Shown here: piece by piece, positions 46,670 through 54,160 of the stretch | Position numbering within the stretch: the first letter of the stretch is position 1 | Layout of the letters: every line of letters begins with the position of its first letter | Assembly (NCBI GenBank): GCA_024236055.1 | Contig: JACKLF010000001.1 | Span: 372,001-436,000 of the forward strand | Reading direction: 5' to 3' | From: Alphaproteobacteria bacterium | Lineage (GTDB): Bacteria; Pseudomonadota; Alphaproteobacteria; Micropepsales; Micropepsaceae | Length of the DNA stretch: 64,000 bases | Position numbers and translations under genes: made by a program | Notes under the pieces: generated by a model | What the model was told of the DNA's origin: nothing | The model's database searches: none | What the model saw: the letters and a program-made list of their open reading frames with translations, nothing else

Positions 46670-47887
46670 GTGATCGACAGCGGCAATACGGCCTGGATGA
46701 TCAGCGCCACGGGGTTGGTCCTTCTGATGACCATCCCGGCGCTGGGGCTCTTCTATGCGGGGCTGGTCCAGGCCAAGAACATCCTTTCCGTTCTGGTGCA
46801 ATGCTTTGCGGTGGCCTGCCTGTCCTCGCTGCTGTGGTTCGTGGCCGGCTACAGCCTGGCCTTCACCGGCAACGGGGCCTGGATCGGCGATACAGGGGCC
46901 TTCCTGCTGGCGCATCTGGGCCGCGCCGCCGTTCATCCCGGCCTTTCGATCCCCGAAACCGTCTTTGTCATGTTCCAGATGACCTTCGCGGCCATCACGC
47001 CGGCGCTGATCGTGGGTGCCTATGTCGAGCGCATCCGCTTTGGCGCGGTGCTGCTGATTTCCGGCCTGTGGCTGATGATCGTCTATGTGCCGGTGACCCA
47101 CTGGGTGTGGGGCGGCGGCTGGCTGGCCGCGCGCGGGACCATCGATTTCGCCGGCGGTATCGTGGTGCATGTCACCGCCGGTGTCTCGGCGCTGGTGATC
47201 GCGGCCATGCTGGGGCCGCGCCATGATTTTCCCCACGGAATCCGCCCGCCCCATGCGCCCTGGATGGTGATGGTGGGCGCCTCGCTGCTGTGGGTGGGCT
47301 GGTTCGGTTTCAACGCCGGCAGCGCATTGTCGGCGGGCGCCGATGCGGGCATGGCGATGCTGGTCACGCATCTGTCGGCAGCGACCGCGACGATCACCTG
47401 GATGGCGATCGAATGGCTGCGCTTCGGCAAACCCAGCCTGGTGGGCGCGGTGACCGGCACCATTGCGGGACTGGCGGCGATCACGCCCGCGGCGGGCGTG
47501 GTTGGCCCGTTGGCGGCGGTGCTGCTGGGCGCACTTGCCGGCGGGGTCTGTTTCATCGCCGTGCTGATGGTCAAACAGGTGGTGCGCGTGGATGACGCGC
47601 TGGACGTTCTGGGCGTGCATGGCGTGGGCGGCGCCCTGGGCACGCTGCTGCTGCCTGTCCTTTCGATCGTGGGCACCGGCGGCGCGCCGCTGGCCCATGA
47701 CATGGCCGGCCAGTTCGCCGCCCAGGCGATCGGTGTGGTAAGCGTGGGCCTGTGGTCGGCGGTTGCCACCTTTGTCATCACCAAGGTGGCGGCGATGACC
47801 GTGGGATTGCGTATCGATCCCGAAGCCGAAACCATTGGCCTGGATTTCGCCGCGCATGGCGAAACCGGCTATCACGTCATGCGCTAG
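46670..47887 (+). CDS. amt: ammonium transporter
   Basis: 405-residue Amt/Mep channel that moves ammonium across the inner membrane, with 11 helices. The pore residues are in place: the recruiting Asp in TIDFAGGIVVH, first His of the twin-His pair in VVHVTAGVSALVI and the second in LGVHGVGGALGTLL; MFQMTFAAITPALIVGA is the Phe-gate region. I start at GTG 46670, six bases after GGGGG; it lacks a signal peptide. A PII gene follows at 16 bases, so the transporter is probably blocked by PII when nitrogen is ample. The amt-glnK order is the reverse of the usual glnK-amt. Confidence 0.93.
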   Translation: MIDSGNTAWMISATGLVLLMTIPALGLFYAGLVQAKNILSVLVQCFAVACLSSLLWFVAGYSLAFTGNGAWIGDTGAFLLAHLGRAAVHPGLSIPETVFVMFQMTFAAITPALIVGAYVERIRFGAVLLISGLWLMIVYVPVTHWVWGGGWLAARGTIDFAGGIVVHVTAGVSALVIAAMLGPRHDFPHGIRPPHAPWMVMVGASLLWVGWFGFNAGSALSAGADAGMAMLVTHLSAATATITWMAIEWLRFGKPSLVGAVTGTIAGLAAITPAAGVVGPLAAVLLGALAGGVCFIAVLMVKQVVRVDDALDVLGVHGVGGALGTLLLPVLSIVGTGGAPLAHDMAGQFAAQAIGVVSVGLWSAVATFVITKVAAMTVGLRIDPEAETIGLDFAAHGETGYHVMR

Positions 47888-47903
47888 AAGGCAGGAGAAC
47901 GCC

Positions 47904-48242
47904 ATGAAGATGATCGTTGCCATCATTCAGCCCCACCGTCTCGACGCGGTGCGCGAAGACCTGACCGAGATCGGCATTCAGGGCATGACCGTCACGGAAG
48001 TGCGCGGCTATGGCCGCCAGAAGGGTCATACCGAGATCTATCGCGGCGCCGAGTACAAGATCGCCTTCCTGCCCAAGCTGCGCCTCGAGATCGCGGTGCC
48101 GGACGGACGTGCCGACGCGGTGATTGAGGCGATCACCCGCGCCACCCGCACCGGCCGCATCGGCGACGGCAAGATTTTCGTGCTGGACCTGGAGCAGGCG
48201 CTGCGCGTGCGCACCGGCGAAACTGGAGAAGAGTCTCTTTAA
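47904..48242 (+). CDS. glnK: nitrogen regulatory protein PII
   Basis: 112-residue trimeric signal protein that binds ATP, ADP and 2-oxoglutarate. The T loop GYGRQKGHTEIYRGAEYKIA carries Tyr51, the uridylylation site. The B and C loops (TRTGRIGDGKIFVLDLEQAL) are standard. AGGAGA precedes ATG 47904. Pairing with amt marks it as the GlnK-type PII that gates the transporter. A double hairpin follows the stop. Confidence 0.94.
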   Translation: MKMIVAIIQPHRLDAVREDLTEIGIQGMTVTEVRGYGRQKGHTEIYRGAEYKIAFLPKLRLEIAVPDGRADAVIEAITRATRTGRIGDGKIFVLDLEQALRVRTGETGEESL

Positions 48243-48255
48243 TTTTGAACCCCTC

Positions 48256-48335
48256 TGTCGGCAACTCGGTCTGCCTCCAGCAGACCCAGCGTTGCCGACA
48301 TCTCCCCTTTCATGCGCTTCGCGCAAAAGGGGAGA
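48256..48335. terminator. two back-to-back hairpins between glnK and lepB
   Basis: Stem 1 pairs TGTCGGCAAC (48256-48265) with GTTGCCGACA (48291-48300) and contains an inner GTCTGC/GCAGAC stem. Stem 2 pairs TCTCCCCTTT (48301-48310) with AAAGGGGAGA (48326-48335). The genes converge here, so the pair may end transcripts from both sides, although there is no long T tract. Confidence 0.65.
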
Positions 48336-48358
48336 CGGGTCTCAGCCTGCCGAAACAA

Positions 48359-49111
48359 TCAAATCAGGTGCAGGAAGCGCGAGAGGCGGATGCGGCTGAA
48401 CCAGCCGGCCGGGTTGCGGGCGTTCAGATAATCGACCGAGCCCAGCGTCAGGTCGGCGCGCGCCACCAGGTTTTCCACCGGCACCATGCCCACGCCGCCG
48501 TCACGCGCCGCCACGCGGCTGTCCAGCGAGTTGTCGCGGTTGTCGCCCATCATGAACAGGTGTCCCTTGGGCACCACGACCTCGGGCGTGTTGTCCAGGG
48601 GTTCGTTCCAGCCCATCTTGAAGATCGGATGGCTGACCCCACCCGGCAGCGTTTCGATGAAACGGGCGACGCTGCGGTGACTGCCGTCTTCCTCCTCCAC
48701 CATCCCCGATCCGGCGGCCTTCAGCGGCACCGCAACGCCATTGATGAAAAGCTGGCCGTGGATCATCTGGACATGGTCGCCGGGCAGGCCGATCACCCGC
48801 TTCACATAGGTGACCTTGGGATCGCGGGGCAGGCGGAACAGCACCACATCGCCGCGCGCGGGCAGGCGGCCGAACAGCCGATGAGCCGAATCCGGCCCCA
48901 CGCCATAGGGCAGGGAATAGCGGCTGTAGCCATAGGCGAATTTGCTGCCCAACAGGGCGTCGCCGATCTGGATGGTCGGCTCCATCGAGCCAGAGGGGAC
49001 ATAGAAGGGCTGGGCGATGGCGGTGGTGGCGCAGACCATGACGGCGGCCACCACGGCCGGTTCCGCCAGCCATTTCAGGATTTGGCGCAAGGGGTTGGGG
49101 CTGGTTTTCAT
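48359..49111 (-). CDS. lepB: signal peptidase I
   Basis: 250-residue membrane serine protease that removes signal peptides at the periplasmic face. One N-terminal membrane anchor (about residues 16-34). The catalytic Ser42 is in VPSGSMEPTIQIGD and Lys104 in YVKRVIGLPGD; box E is GHLFMMGDNRDNSLDSR. The start is ATG 49111. It stands alone on the minus strand, not next to acpS, rnc or era as in many alphaproteobacteria. Confidence 0.96.
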   Translation of the reverse strand: MKTSPNPLRQILKWLAEPAVVAAVMVCATTAIAQPFYVPSGSMEPTIQIGDALLGSKFAYGYSRYSLPYGVGPDSAHRLFGRLPARGDVVLFRLPRDPKVTYVKRVIGLPGDHVQMIHGQLFINGVAVPLKAAGSGMVEEEDGSHRSVARFIETLPGGVSHPIFKMGWNEPLDNTPEVVVPKGHLFMMGDNRDNSLDSRVAARDGGVGMVPVENLVARADLTLGSVDYLNARNPAGWFSRIRLSRFLHLI

Positions 49112-49264
49112 CGGGGCGCATTTTGGCGTTCCGGCGGGCGGGCGCAATCCAATTTGTGTTAATCCGCCACGGAAACCTTGACCGGGGCGGGGCAAAGCGC
49201 CAGAAGCCCCGTCTTTGGACAGGTTTGCCCTTCAAAAGGCCCTTTGCCCGGTTATCTAAAGGCC

Positions 49265-49615
49265 ATGATCGAACTGACACAGGAATTCGGCTTCGACGCC
49301 GCCCATTACCTGGACGGCGCTCCGGAATACCGGCGCATGCACGGTCATTCCTTCTATGCCGAGGTGACGCTGCGCGGCGAGCCCGATCCGGCAACCGGTT
49401 TCCTGCGCGATTTCGCCGAGGTGGACGCCACCTTGAAGGCGATCCGCGAAATGCTGGACCACCGCCTGCTGAACGAGATCGAGGGCCTGTCCAAGCCGAC
49501 GCTGGAAAACCTGGCGCGGTTCATTTTCGAAAAGGCCCGGGCGCAGTTGCCGGAAGTGGCGCGGGTCAAGTTGCGCCGCCCGTCCTATGGCCAGACCTGC
49601 GTGTACGAAGCGTGA
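49265..49615 (+). CDS. queD: 6-carboxytetrahydropterin synthase-like protein lacking the usual catalytic Cys
   Basis: 116-residue T-fold protein. The zinc ligands are present: AAHYL (His14) and MHGHSF (His26, His28). The paired LDHRLLNEIEG with Asp-His of the catalytic set is also kept. However, the Cys that precedes the HGH motif in E. coli QueD is replaced (Tyr22 in APEYRRMHGH), and the C-terminal Glu position reads RRPSYGQTC instead. So it is a divergent QueD or a relative with changed chemistry. It overlaps queF (TGATG), which strongly supports a queuosine role. Confidence 0.85.
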   Translation: MIELTQEFGFDAAHYLDGAPEYRRMHGHSFYAEVTLRGEPDPATGFLRDFAEVDATLKAIREMLDHRLLNEIEGLSKPTLENLARFIFEKARAQLPEVARVKLRRPSYGQTCVYEA

Positions 49616-50091
49616 TGGCAAAAAAGCAGCCCGCAAATCCCGCCGGAAAGCTGACCCAGCTGGGCCGGGCGGTCGCCCAGCCGGATACGCCCGATGCGGC
49701 GGTGCTGGAAGCGGTCCCCAATCCCCATCCGGGCACCGATTATCTGGTGCGCTTCACCGCGCCCGAATTCACCACCCTGTGCCCGATCACCGGCCAGCCG
49801 GACTTCGCCCATTTCGTCATCGACTATGTGCCGGGCCGCAGGATCGTCGAATCCAAGTCGCTGAAGCTTTATCTGGGCAGTTTCCGCAATGTCGGCAGCT
49901 TCCATGAGGCGACCACCATCGCCATCGGCAAGCGCATCGTGGAGGCGATCCGCCCACGCTATCTGCGGATCGGCGGCTACTGGTATCCGCGCGGCGGCAT
50001 GCCGATCGATGTCTTCTGGCAAGTGGGCAAGCTGCCAAAGGGCCTGTGGCTGCCCGATCAGGGCGTGGCGCCCTATCGCGGGCGCGGCTGA
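49615..50091 (+). CDS. queF: preQ0 reductase (NADPH-dependent 7-cyano-7-deazaguanine reductase)
   Basis: Reduces the nitrile of preQ0 to the amine of preQ1, the base later put into tRNA. The 158-residue unimodular (YkvM-type) enzyme has the catalytic Cys in TLCPITGQPDFAHFVIDY and the family motif ESKSLKLYLGSFRN, then SFHEATTIAIGKRIVEA. Coupled to queD by a one-base overlap. Together with queC and queE at 21.6-23.0 kb, this gives every preQ1 step except the first (GTP cyclohydrolase). Confidence 0.95.
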   Translation: MAKKQPANPAGKLTQLGRAVAQPDTPDAAVLEAVPNPHPGTDYLVRFTAPEFTTLCPITGQPDFAHFVIDYVPGRRIVESKSLKLYLGSFRNVGSFHEATTIAIGKRIVEAIRPRYLRIGGYWYPRGGMPIDVFWQVGKLPKGLWLPDQGVAPYRGRG

Positions 50092-50101
50092 CACCGCCCC
50101 G

Positions 50102-50587
50102 TCATTGGCGGAGTGGACAGACCTTCATCACCATTGGCTGTCCCGCCTCCAGTCCCCCGAAAGTAAAATCCATCTCGCCGGATGCGCCGCCGCCGGCATA
50201 GTGCAGCGTCACATGCCTGGCCTTGGCCAAGGCGGACTGTACCGGCGCGGTGCCGTAAAGCGTGACCACATCGGTTTCCTCGTCGCCAAAGGCGCTGGCG
50301 CTGAGGCTGACGGGCGGCTGCCTGTCGATCTGAAGACGGACCTGCGCGGGGCCTTCTGGCATCAGGGCCCGATGCGGCATCAGCATCACGCGAAAGCCGT
50401 TCTCGGTATCGCAATAGAGCGTCAGCCGCGCCGGACCGCTGTCGGCATCGGCCCAGGCCTGCATCATCACGCGGTTCACGAAGCGATCGTCCTGGTGGCG
50501 GGTCTGCCAGTCCTGGTGCTGGGGCGCGGCCTGGGCGGCGCCGGCGGCCAGGACAATCAGGACGACTCCAAATGCGTGCCTATTCAT
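50102..50587 (-). CDS. hypothetical exported protein
   Basis: 161 residues with a signal peptide (about 1-20, FGVVLIVLAAGAAQA) and a beta-rich mature part (RLTLYCDTENGFRVMLMPHR, VRLQIDRQPPVSLSASAFGD) with two cysteines that might form a disulfide. I do not recognise a family. Its start overlaps the end of the upstream small exported gene by eight bases, so the two are co-translated. It converges on queF with ten bases between. Confidence 0.7.
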   Translation of the reverse strand: MNRHAFGVVLIVLAAGAAQAAPQHQDWQTRHQDDRFVNRVMMQAWADADSGPARLTLYCDTENGFRVMLMPHRALMPEGPAQVRLQIDRQPPVSLSASAFGDEETDVVTLYGTAPVQSALAKARHVTLHYAGGGASGEMDFTFGGLEAGQPMVMKVCPLRQ

Positions 50588-50912
50588 GGATTTCCATCGA
50601 GAGGCTCATGCCGCCCGGGTCGCACGAGGCGAACGGGTTGGCGCAGGCCCAGTGCATATTGTGCTGGGGCATCGAGTTGACGCGCGCGATGGCCGGTGCG
50701 TCGAACCCCCAGGTACCGCAGTCGGATCCCGGCCCCGCGCCGCCATCCGGATATTTCCGCATCTGTCCTGCCGGGCAGCCGCCGGTATTGTAGACAATGC
50801 CCTTGCCCGATTGTGGCGCCGGCGATGGCTTGCCCGCGCCGGCATCCGCCAGGGTCAGCGTTGGGAGCATCACGGCGAAGGCCGCGACGCCGGCGAGAAG
50901 GATTTTCGCCAT
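50580..50912 (-). CDS. hypothetical exported small protein
   Basis: 110 residues: signal peptide (about 1-22, MAKILLAGVAAFAVMLPTLT) and a Pro/Gly-rich mature part with four cysteines (GGCPAGQMRKYPDGG, GSDCGTW, WACANPFASCDPGG), likely disulfide-bonded in the periplasm. It overlaps the next gene by eight bases. Unknown function. The paired arrangement of two small exported proteins suggests a two-part envelope factor, without further support. Confidence 0.68.
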   Translation of the reverse strand: MAKILLAGVAAFAVMLPTLTLADAGAGKPSPAPQSGKGIVYNTGGCPAGQMRKYPDGGAGPGSDCGTWGFDAPAIARVNSMPQHNMHWACANPFASCDPGGMSLSMEIHE

Positions 50913-51140
50913 GGGTGCAAAATCTCCTCTGTTCACGGTGTTTCCGATATTTTCCGGATACCAAAAGGGGCCGGCGAACCGGCCAGGACCGTTTCAGGCC
51001 TGGAGGCTAACCGGGAGGCGATTCCGAGGCCAGCCCAGGGCACGGCGAAGCATCGGGTCGAGCGCCCCTAATGGTGTCGAATGCCAAATTGCGGAAGGTT
51101 TGGCGAGCGGACGATTTCGCTCTAAGCCTTTGAAGAAGAA

Positions 51141-51215
51141 TGGCTCCCCGGGCAAGATTCGAACTTGCGGCCAACCGGTTAACAGCCGATTGCTCTACCA
51201 CTGAGCTACCGAGGA
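51141..51215 (-). tRNA. tRNA-Asn(GTT)
   Basis: Read on the minus strand, it folds as a 75-base cloverleaf: acceptor TCCTCGG/CCGGGGA, D arm with GTAGCTCAGTGGTAGAGC, anticodon loop CTGTTAA (anticodon GTT), T arm GCAAG-TTCGAAT-CTTGC, discriminator G and encoded CCA. The T-arm stem is AT-richer than in typical relatives but pairs fully. Confidence 0.96.
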
Positions 51216-51309
51216 ACAGGGCGCGCTATCTAGCGCGACTTTATTGCCATGGCTAGGGGAAATTCTTTCTTAAATTCCCAAGGATTTCCACGGGATGGTT
51301 CCTTAAGCC

Positions 51310-51338
51310 AAAAAAAATGAGGCCGGGCGAACCCGGCC
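51310..51338 (-). terminator. rho-independent terminator, minus strand
   Basis: Seven-base stem GGCCGGG-N4-CCCGGCC followed on the minus strand by TCA and eight T residues. It is about 190 bases past the stop of the beta-propeller gene and 95 bases before tRNA-Asn. Confidence 0.8.
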
Positions 51339-51402
51339 CCAAGGCGTTGGGTAATGGTGGGGTGTCTTCAAGGAAGACGACCGCAGATTGCGCCCGGGAC
51401 GG

Positions 51403-51417
51403 TTAACAACAGCTTAA
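51403..51417. promoter_or_regulatory. CtrA-type box TTAA-N7-TTAA
   Basis: TTAACAACAGCTTAA is an exact spaced pair of half-sites, and with flanking bases it reads GGTTAA-N7-TTAACC, an inverted repeat. It has no obvious protein-gene target. Binding by CtrA is inferred. Confidence 0.4.
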
Positions 51418-51529
51418 CCAAGCCGGTGATTGCGGAAAAATCATCTTCGCGGGCCCGTTCACGCCGGAAATGGCGGTTTTGCGGAAGCGGGTGATTCGGG
51501 ACCGCGCAGTGCGCGGCCCCGAATACGTC

Positions 51530-52426
51530 CTATTTCGGCATGGGGATCGAGACGGCCTGGCCGGCGCCGCGATTGGCGATCCAGATCACGTCTCCGGCCG
51601 GTTCCACGCCCGTCGGGGTGTCGAGACCGTCTTTCAGCACGGTCACATGGGCGCGGTCGCCGTCCATCAGCGTCAGGCTGTGAATCTTGCCCGAGCCGTT
51701 TTCGGCCTGCAGCAGCGTGTCGCCAGACGCGCGAATGCCGTCGATGCCCTTGACCGGCGCGTCCATCCAGATCTGGACCGGCGTGCCGGGCTTGCCGTCG
51801 GCGCCCACCGGCACGCGATACAGGTTGTTGAAGAACACGCTGTTGAAATACAGCGTGCCGTTCAGGAAGGTCAGGCCATCGATGCCCGTCAGGTTGCGGT
51901 GCTCCAGATAGAGTTCCGCGGACTTGGCGCCGGCGGGCAGGCGATAGATGCGCGCATTGGCGGTGTCGGAGACATAGACCGCCTTGTCGGGCCCGATGGC
52001 GATGTCGTTGCAGGTGGTGTTGTCGCCCGGCAGCGTCCAGCGCATCTTTTCCTTGCCGCTGGCCAGGTCGAAGGCGCGCAGCGCGGTGGTGCGGCGAACC
52101 GGGGTCGCGCCCGGCACCGGCGTGAGCTGGCAGGACCAAAGGGTGCTGGTGGCATTATCGACAAGCTGGCCGAAGAAGAAGGTGCCCGGACCTTCGGCGC
52201 TTGCGTCAACGAAGGGGACCACGTCCGTGGTGCCCTTCCTGATCCGGTAGATGAAGGGCGAGCTGGCGCTGCCGACATACAGGTCGCCATTGGCGGCCGC
52301 GGCCAGGCTTTCGGGCTGGGACTTGGCGTCGTGGATCAGGATTTCTTCGGACAGGGCCGGGACGGCCGATGCGGCGAGCCAGCCGGCGACGGCCAGGCAG
52401 CCGGAAATCGAAAAGGTGCGGAACAT
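51530..52426 (-). CDS. exported beta-propeller (SMP-30/NHL-like) protein
   Basis: 298 residues with a signal peptide (about 1-26, ending AVPALSEE) and a six-bladed propeller pattern: ESLAAAANGDLYVGSASSPF, CNDIAIGPDKAVYVSDTANA, GIDGLTFLNGTLYFNSVFFN and PTGVEPAGDVIWIANRGAGQ. The repeats of xxGxLYV type match SMP-30/gluconolaconase-like and NHL propellers. Substrate is unknown; metal ligands of true lactonases are not certain. Alone on its strand. Confidence 0.82.
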   Translation of the reverse strand: MFRTFSISGCLAVAGWLAASAVPALSEEILIHDAKSQPESLAAAANGDLYVGSASSPFIYRIRKGTTDVVPFVDASAEGPGTFFFGQLVDNATSTLWSCQLTPVPGATPVRRTTALRAFDLASGKEKMRWTLPGDNTTCNDIAIGPDKAVYVSDTANARIYRLPAGAKSAELYLEHRNLTGIDGLTFLNGTLYFNSVFFNNLYRVPVGADGKPGTPVQIWMDAPVKGIDGIRASGDTLLQAENGSGKIHSLTLMDGDRAHVTVLKDGLDTPTGVEPAGDVIWIANRGAGQAVSIPMPK

Positions 52427-52591
52427 GCATTTCCCCCAAGGTGGTTATGATGAGATGGCCTGAGTGTTACAGCCGATTAAGGAAATTCTGTGATCCGATT
52501 TTCGTAAAATGCAAGCCGCTCCGTTGAGCCAAATTCAGTGGCTTTGGGTTCAAATTCAAAGGGCTGAAGAAGAATATGCAGGCGATACATC

Positions 52592-52942
52592 GTGGGGCTT
52601 ATCAGTTTTCGCGCGGCCGGTTCCGAGGCCCAGGTCAACCGCCGGGCCCATGTGCGCCGCCGGGTCAGTTTTGGCAGCTTTCTGGCCATGCCCGACGCCA
52701 GCCAGTGGATAAAGTGCCATACGCTGGATCTGTCCTTTGCCGGGGCGCGGGTTCACATGGACGAGGCGCCCAGCCTTCCGCCTTCGGTCTACTTCCTGCA
52801 GATGCGCGACCGGCTGGCCTATGAGGCGCGCATCGCCTGGCACAAATCGCCGGAAGCCGGTCTGGAATTCCTGAAGGTCTATCGCTTCGCCGATGTCCCG
52901 GACCCGGCCCTCAGGCGTCTGATCGAGAAGGTTTCGGGATAG
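52592..52942 (+). CDS. PilZ domain protein (probable c-di-GMP receptor)
   Basis: 116 residues, almost entirely one PilZ domain. The two binding signatures are present: an Arg-rich RxxxR segment (RRAHVRRRVSF, about residues 17-27) and DLSFAGARVHM (D/NxSxxG, about 46-56). Such proteins bind cyclic di-GMP and adjust motility or envelope functions. The start is GTG 52592 with only a weak ribosome site. No cyclase or phosphodiesterase is in the window. Confidence 0.85.
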   Translation: MGLISFRAAGSEAQVNRRAHVRRRVSFGSFLAMPDASQWIKCHTLDLSFAGARVHMDEAPSLPPSVYFLQMRDRLAYEARIAWHKSPEAGLEFLKVYRFADVPDPALRRLIEKVSG

Positions 52943-52945
52943 GGT

Positions 52946-52963
52946 TGGAGGCCACGCCCGGAA
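52946..52963. repeat. 18-bp duplicate of the tRNA-Cys 3' end
   Basis: TGGAGGCCACGCCCGGAA is identical to the 3' end of the tRNA-Cys gene (53040-53057, same orientation), 94 bases away. Such direct repeats arise at integration sites or as relics of a duplicated tRNA. The 76 bases between contain no integrase or cargo. Confidence 0.75.
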
Positions 52964-53039
52964 CAGAGCGCCGGGCAGCCCGGAGCGCAGCGAGGAGCGT
53001 TGCCCGCGCGACCGAAATAAACGAAGCAAGCTGGAAAAT

Positions 53040-53113
53040 TGGAGGCCACGCCCGGAATTGAACCGGGGTACGCGGATTTGCAGTCCGCTGCGTCACCACT
53101 CCGCCACGTGGCC
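53040..53113 (-). tRNA. tRNA-Cys(GCA)
   Basis: On the minus strand, a 74-base cloverleaf: acceptor GGCCACG/CGTGGCC, D arm with GTGGCGGAGTGGTGACGC, anticodon arm GCGGA-CTGCAAA-TCCGC (anticodon GCA), T arm CCCCGG-TTCAATT-CCGGG, discriminator T and encoded CCA. The 3' 18 bases are duplicated downstream at 52946. Confidence 0.96.
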
Positions 53114-53217
53114 TCACTGTCGGTCTGCCGGGTCACCCGGCAAGCGGCTGGCGGCTATAACAGATTGCCGTGTCCCGCCACAACCTTATTACCGCTCACG
53201 GCGGAGGCTGTGCCTTC

Positions 53218-53286
53218 AACTGGGCGCGACCGCGCCCCGCCGGGAGTCCGGCGCGCCCGCGGAGGCGGCGCGCGTAGCGCGCCGCC
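53218..53286 (-). repeat. three-hairpin dispersed repeat, copy 2
   Basis: On the minus strand: stem I GGCGGCGCGC-TAC-GCGCGCCGCC, stem II CGCCGG-ACTC-CCGGCG, stem III GGGCGC-GGTC-GCGCCC, then AGTT. The last 36 bases match copy 1 (4475-4510) at 32 positions. Two of the four changes form a swapped base pair in stem II (G-C to C-G), which keeps the fold. It lies between tRNA-Cys and the methyltransferase gene. Confidence 0.78.
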
Positions 53287-53363
53287 GGCGAACAATAGCC
53301 GCGTTGTCAGCGGGCGGGACGAGCCGTATAAGCGGACGGATTCACCCAGCCAGGGACGGTCCC

Positions 53364-53983
53364 ATGTCCGCCGCCGCGCTTCCAACATGATTGAAGCCCA
53401 GATTCGCCAGCAATGTCACCGATGCCCGCATCCATGCCGCCATGGGGCGGTGCTGCGGCGTTCATGCACCGCGTCCAGGGCGCTGGCCTGTGCCGATGTG
53501 CCGGTGCTGGTGGCTGAACCTCCTGCGCGACCGCGCAAGCTGCTGCAACTGGCCCGGGTGACTGCCGACGATCATGTCCTGGATGTGGGCTGCGGCACCG
53601 GCTATTCCGCCGCCGTCCTGGCCCGCCTGGCCAAGTCTGTCGTGGCGCTGGAACAGGATGCCGACCTGGTTCGCATCGCCAGCGAGGCGCTGATGGGGGC
53701 TGAAGGCCGCATTGCCGTCACCCAGGGCGCACTGATCGAAGGCTTCAAGGCGGATGCGCCCTATGACGTGATTTTCGTCAACGGCGCCATCGAGCAGACC
53801 CCCGACACGCTGCTGGCCCAGTTGGCCGAAGGCGGGCGGCTAGTGGCGGTGATGAAGGACGGAGCCCAGGGCCGCGCCCAGCTGTTCGTGAAGGAGCATG
53901 GGGTGGTGGGCCGGCGGCCGGATTTCGACGCCGATGTGCCGTTGCTGGCGGGCTTCAAGAAGGCGATGGGCTTCGTCTTCTGA
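53364..53983 (+). pseudogene. protein-L-isoaspartate O-methyltransferase family protein, N-terminus frame disrupted
   Basis: SAM-dependent methyltransferase of the PCMT type, used in repair of isomerised aspartate. The C-terminal 150 residues are clean: PRKLLQLARVTADDHVLDVG, CGTGYSAAVLARLAKSVVAL (SAM loop) and PYDVIFVNGAIEQTPDTLLA. The N-terminal third (53375-53530) must change frame several times to give the family's SNMIEAQIR, NVTDARIHAAM and LAYADVPVLVAE. The probable start is ATG 53364. Downstream is popZ rather than the often-seen tolC. Confidence 0.82.
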
Positions 53984-54160
53984 TCCCCGGATCGGGCCGT
54001 TTTGGGCGAATTTCTCCGTACACGCCGGTATTTAACCGGGGCGGGACGCCTTGCTTAACCTTATCTTTGCCATCAGGCTGGCACTGTCCTAGGGTCTTGA
54101 GACTTCTGCCGGGCCCTTTTGGCTTGCCCGATTCGACCCGGCGGCATGTGGAGCAACTTG

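Larger units (their letters stand above)
51216..51529. other. intergenic region upstream of tRNA-Asn
   Basis: No protein gene is supported. It contains a short palindrome (CGCGCTA-TC-TAGCGCG, near 51220-51235) close to the tRNA 5' end, an AT-rich stretch (about 51255-51300), a minus-strand terminator (51310-51338) and a perfect CtrA-type box (51403-51417). The order box then terminator on the minus strand could mean a small RNA of roughly 60-90 bases; see the finding. Confidence 0.5.

Noticed and set aside
52946..53113. A genomic island or prophage at tRNA-Cys
   Set aside because: Only 76 bases lie between the repeated 3' ends and no integrase or foreign-looking gene is nearby; kept only as a possible relic.
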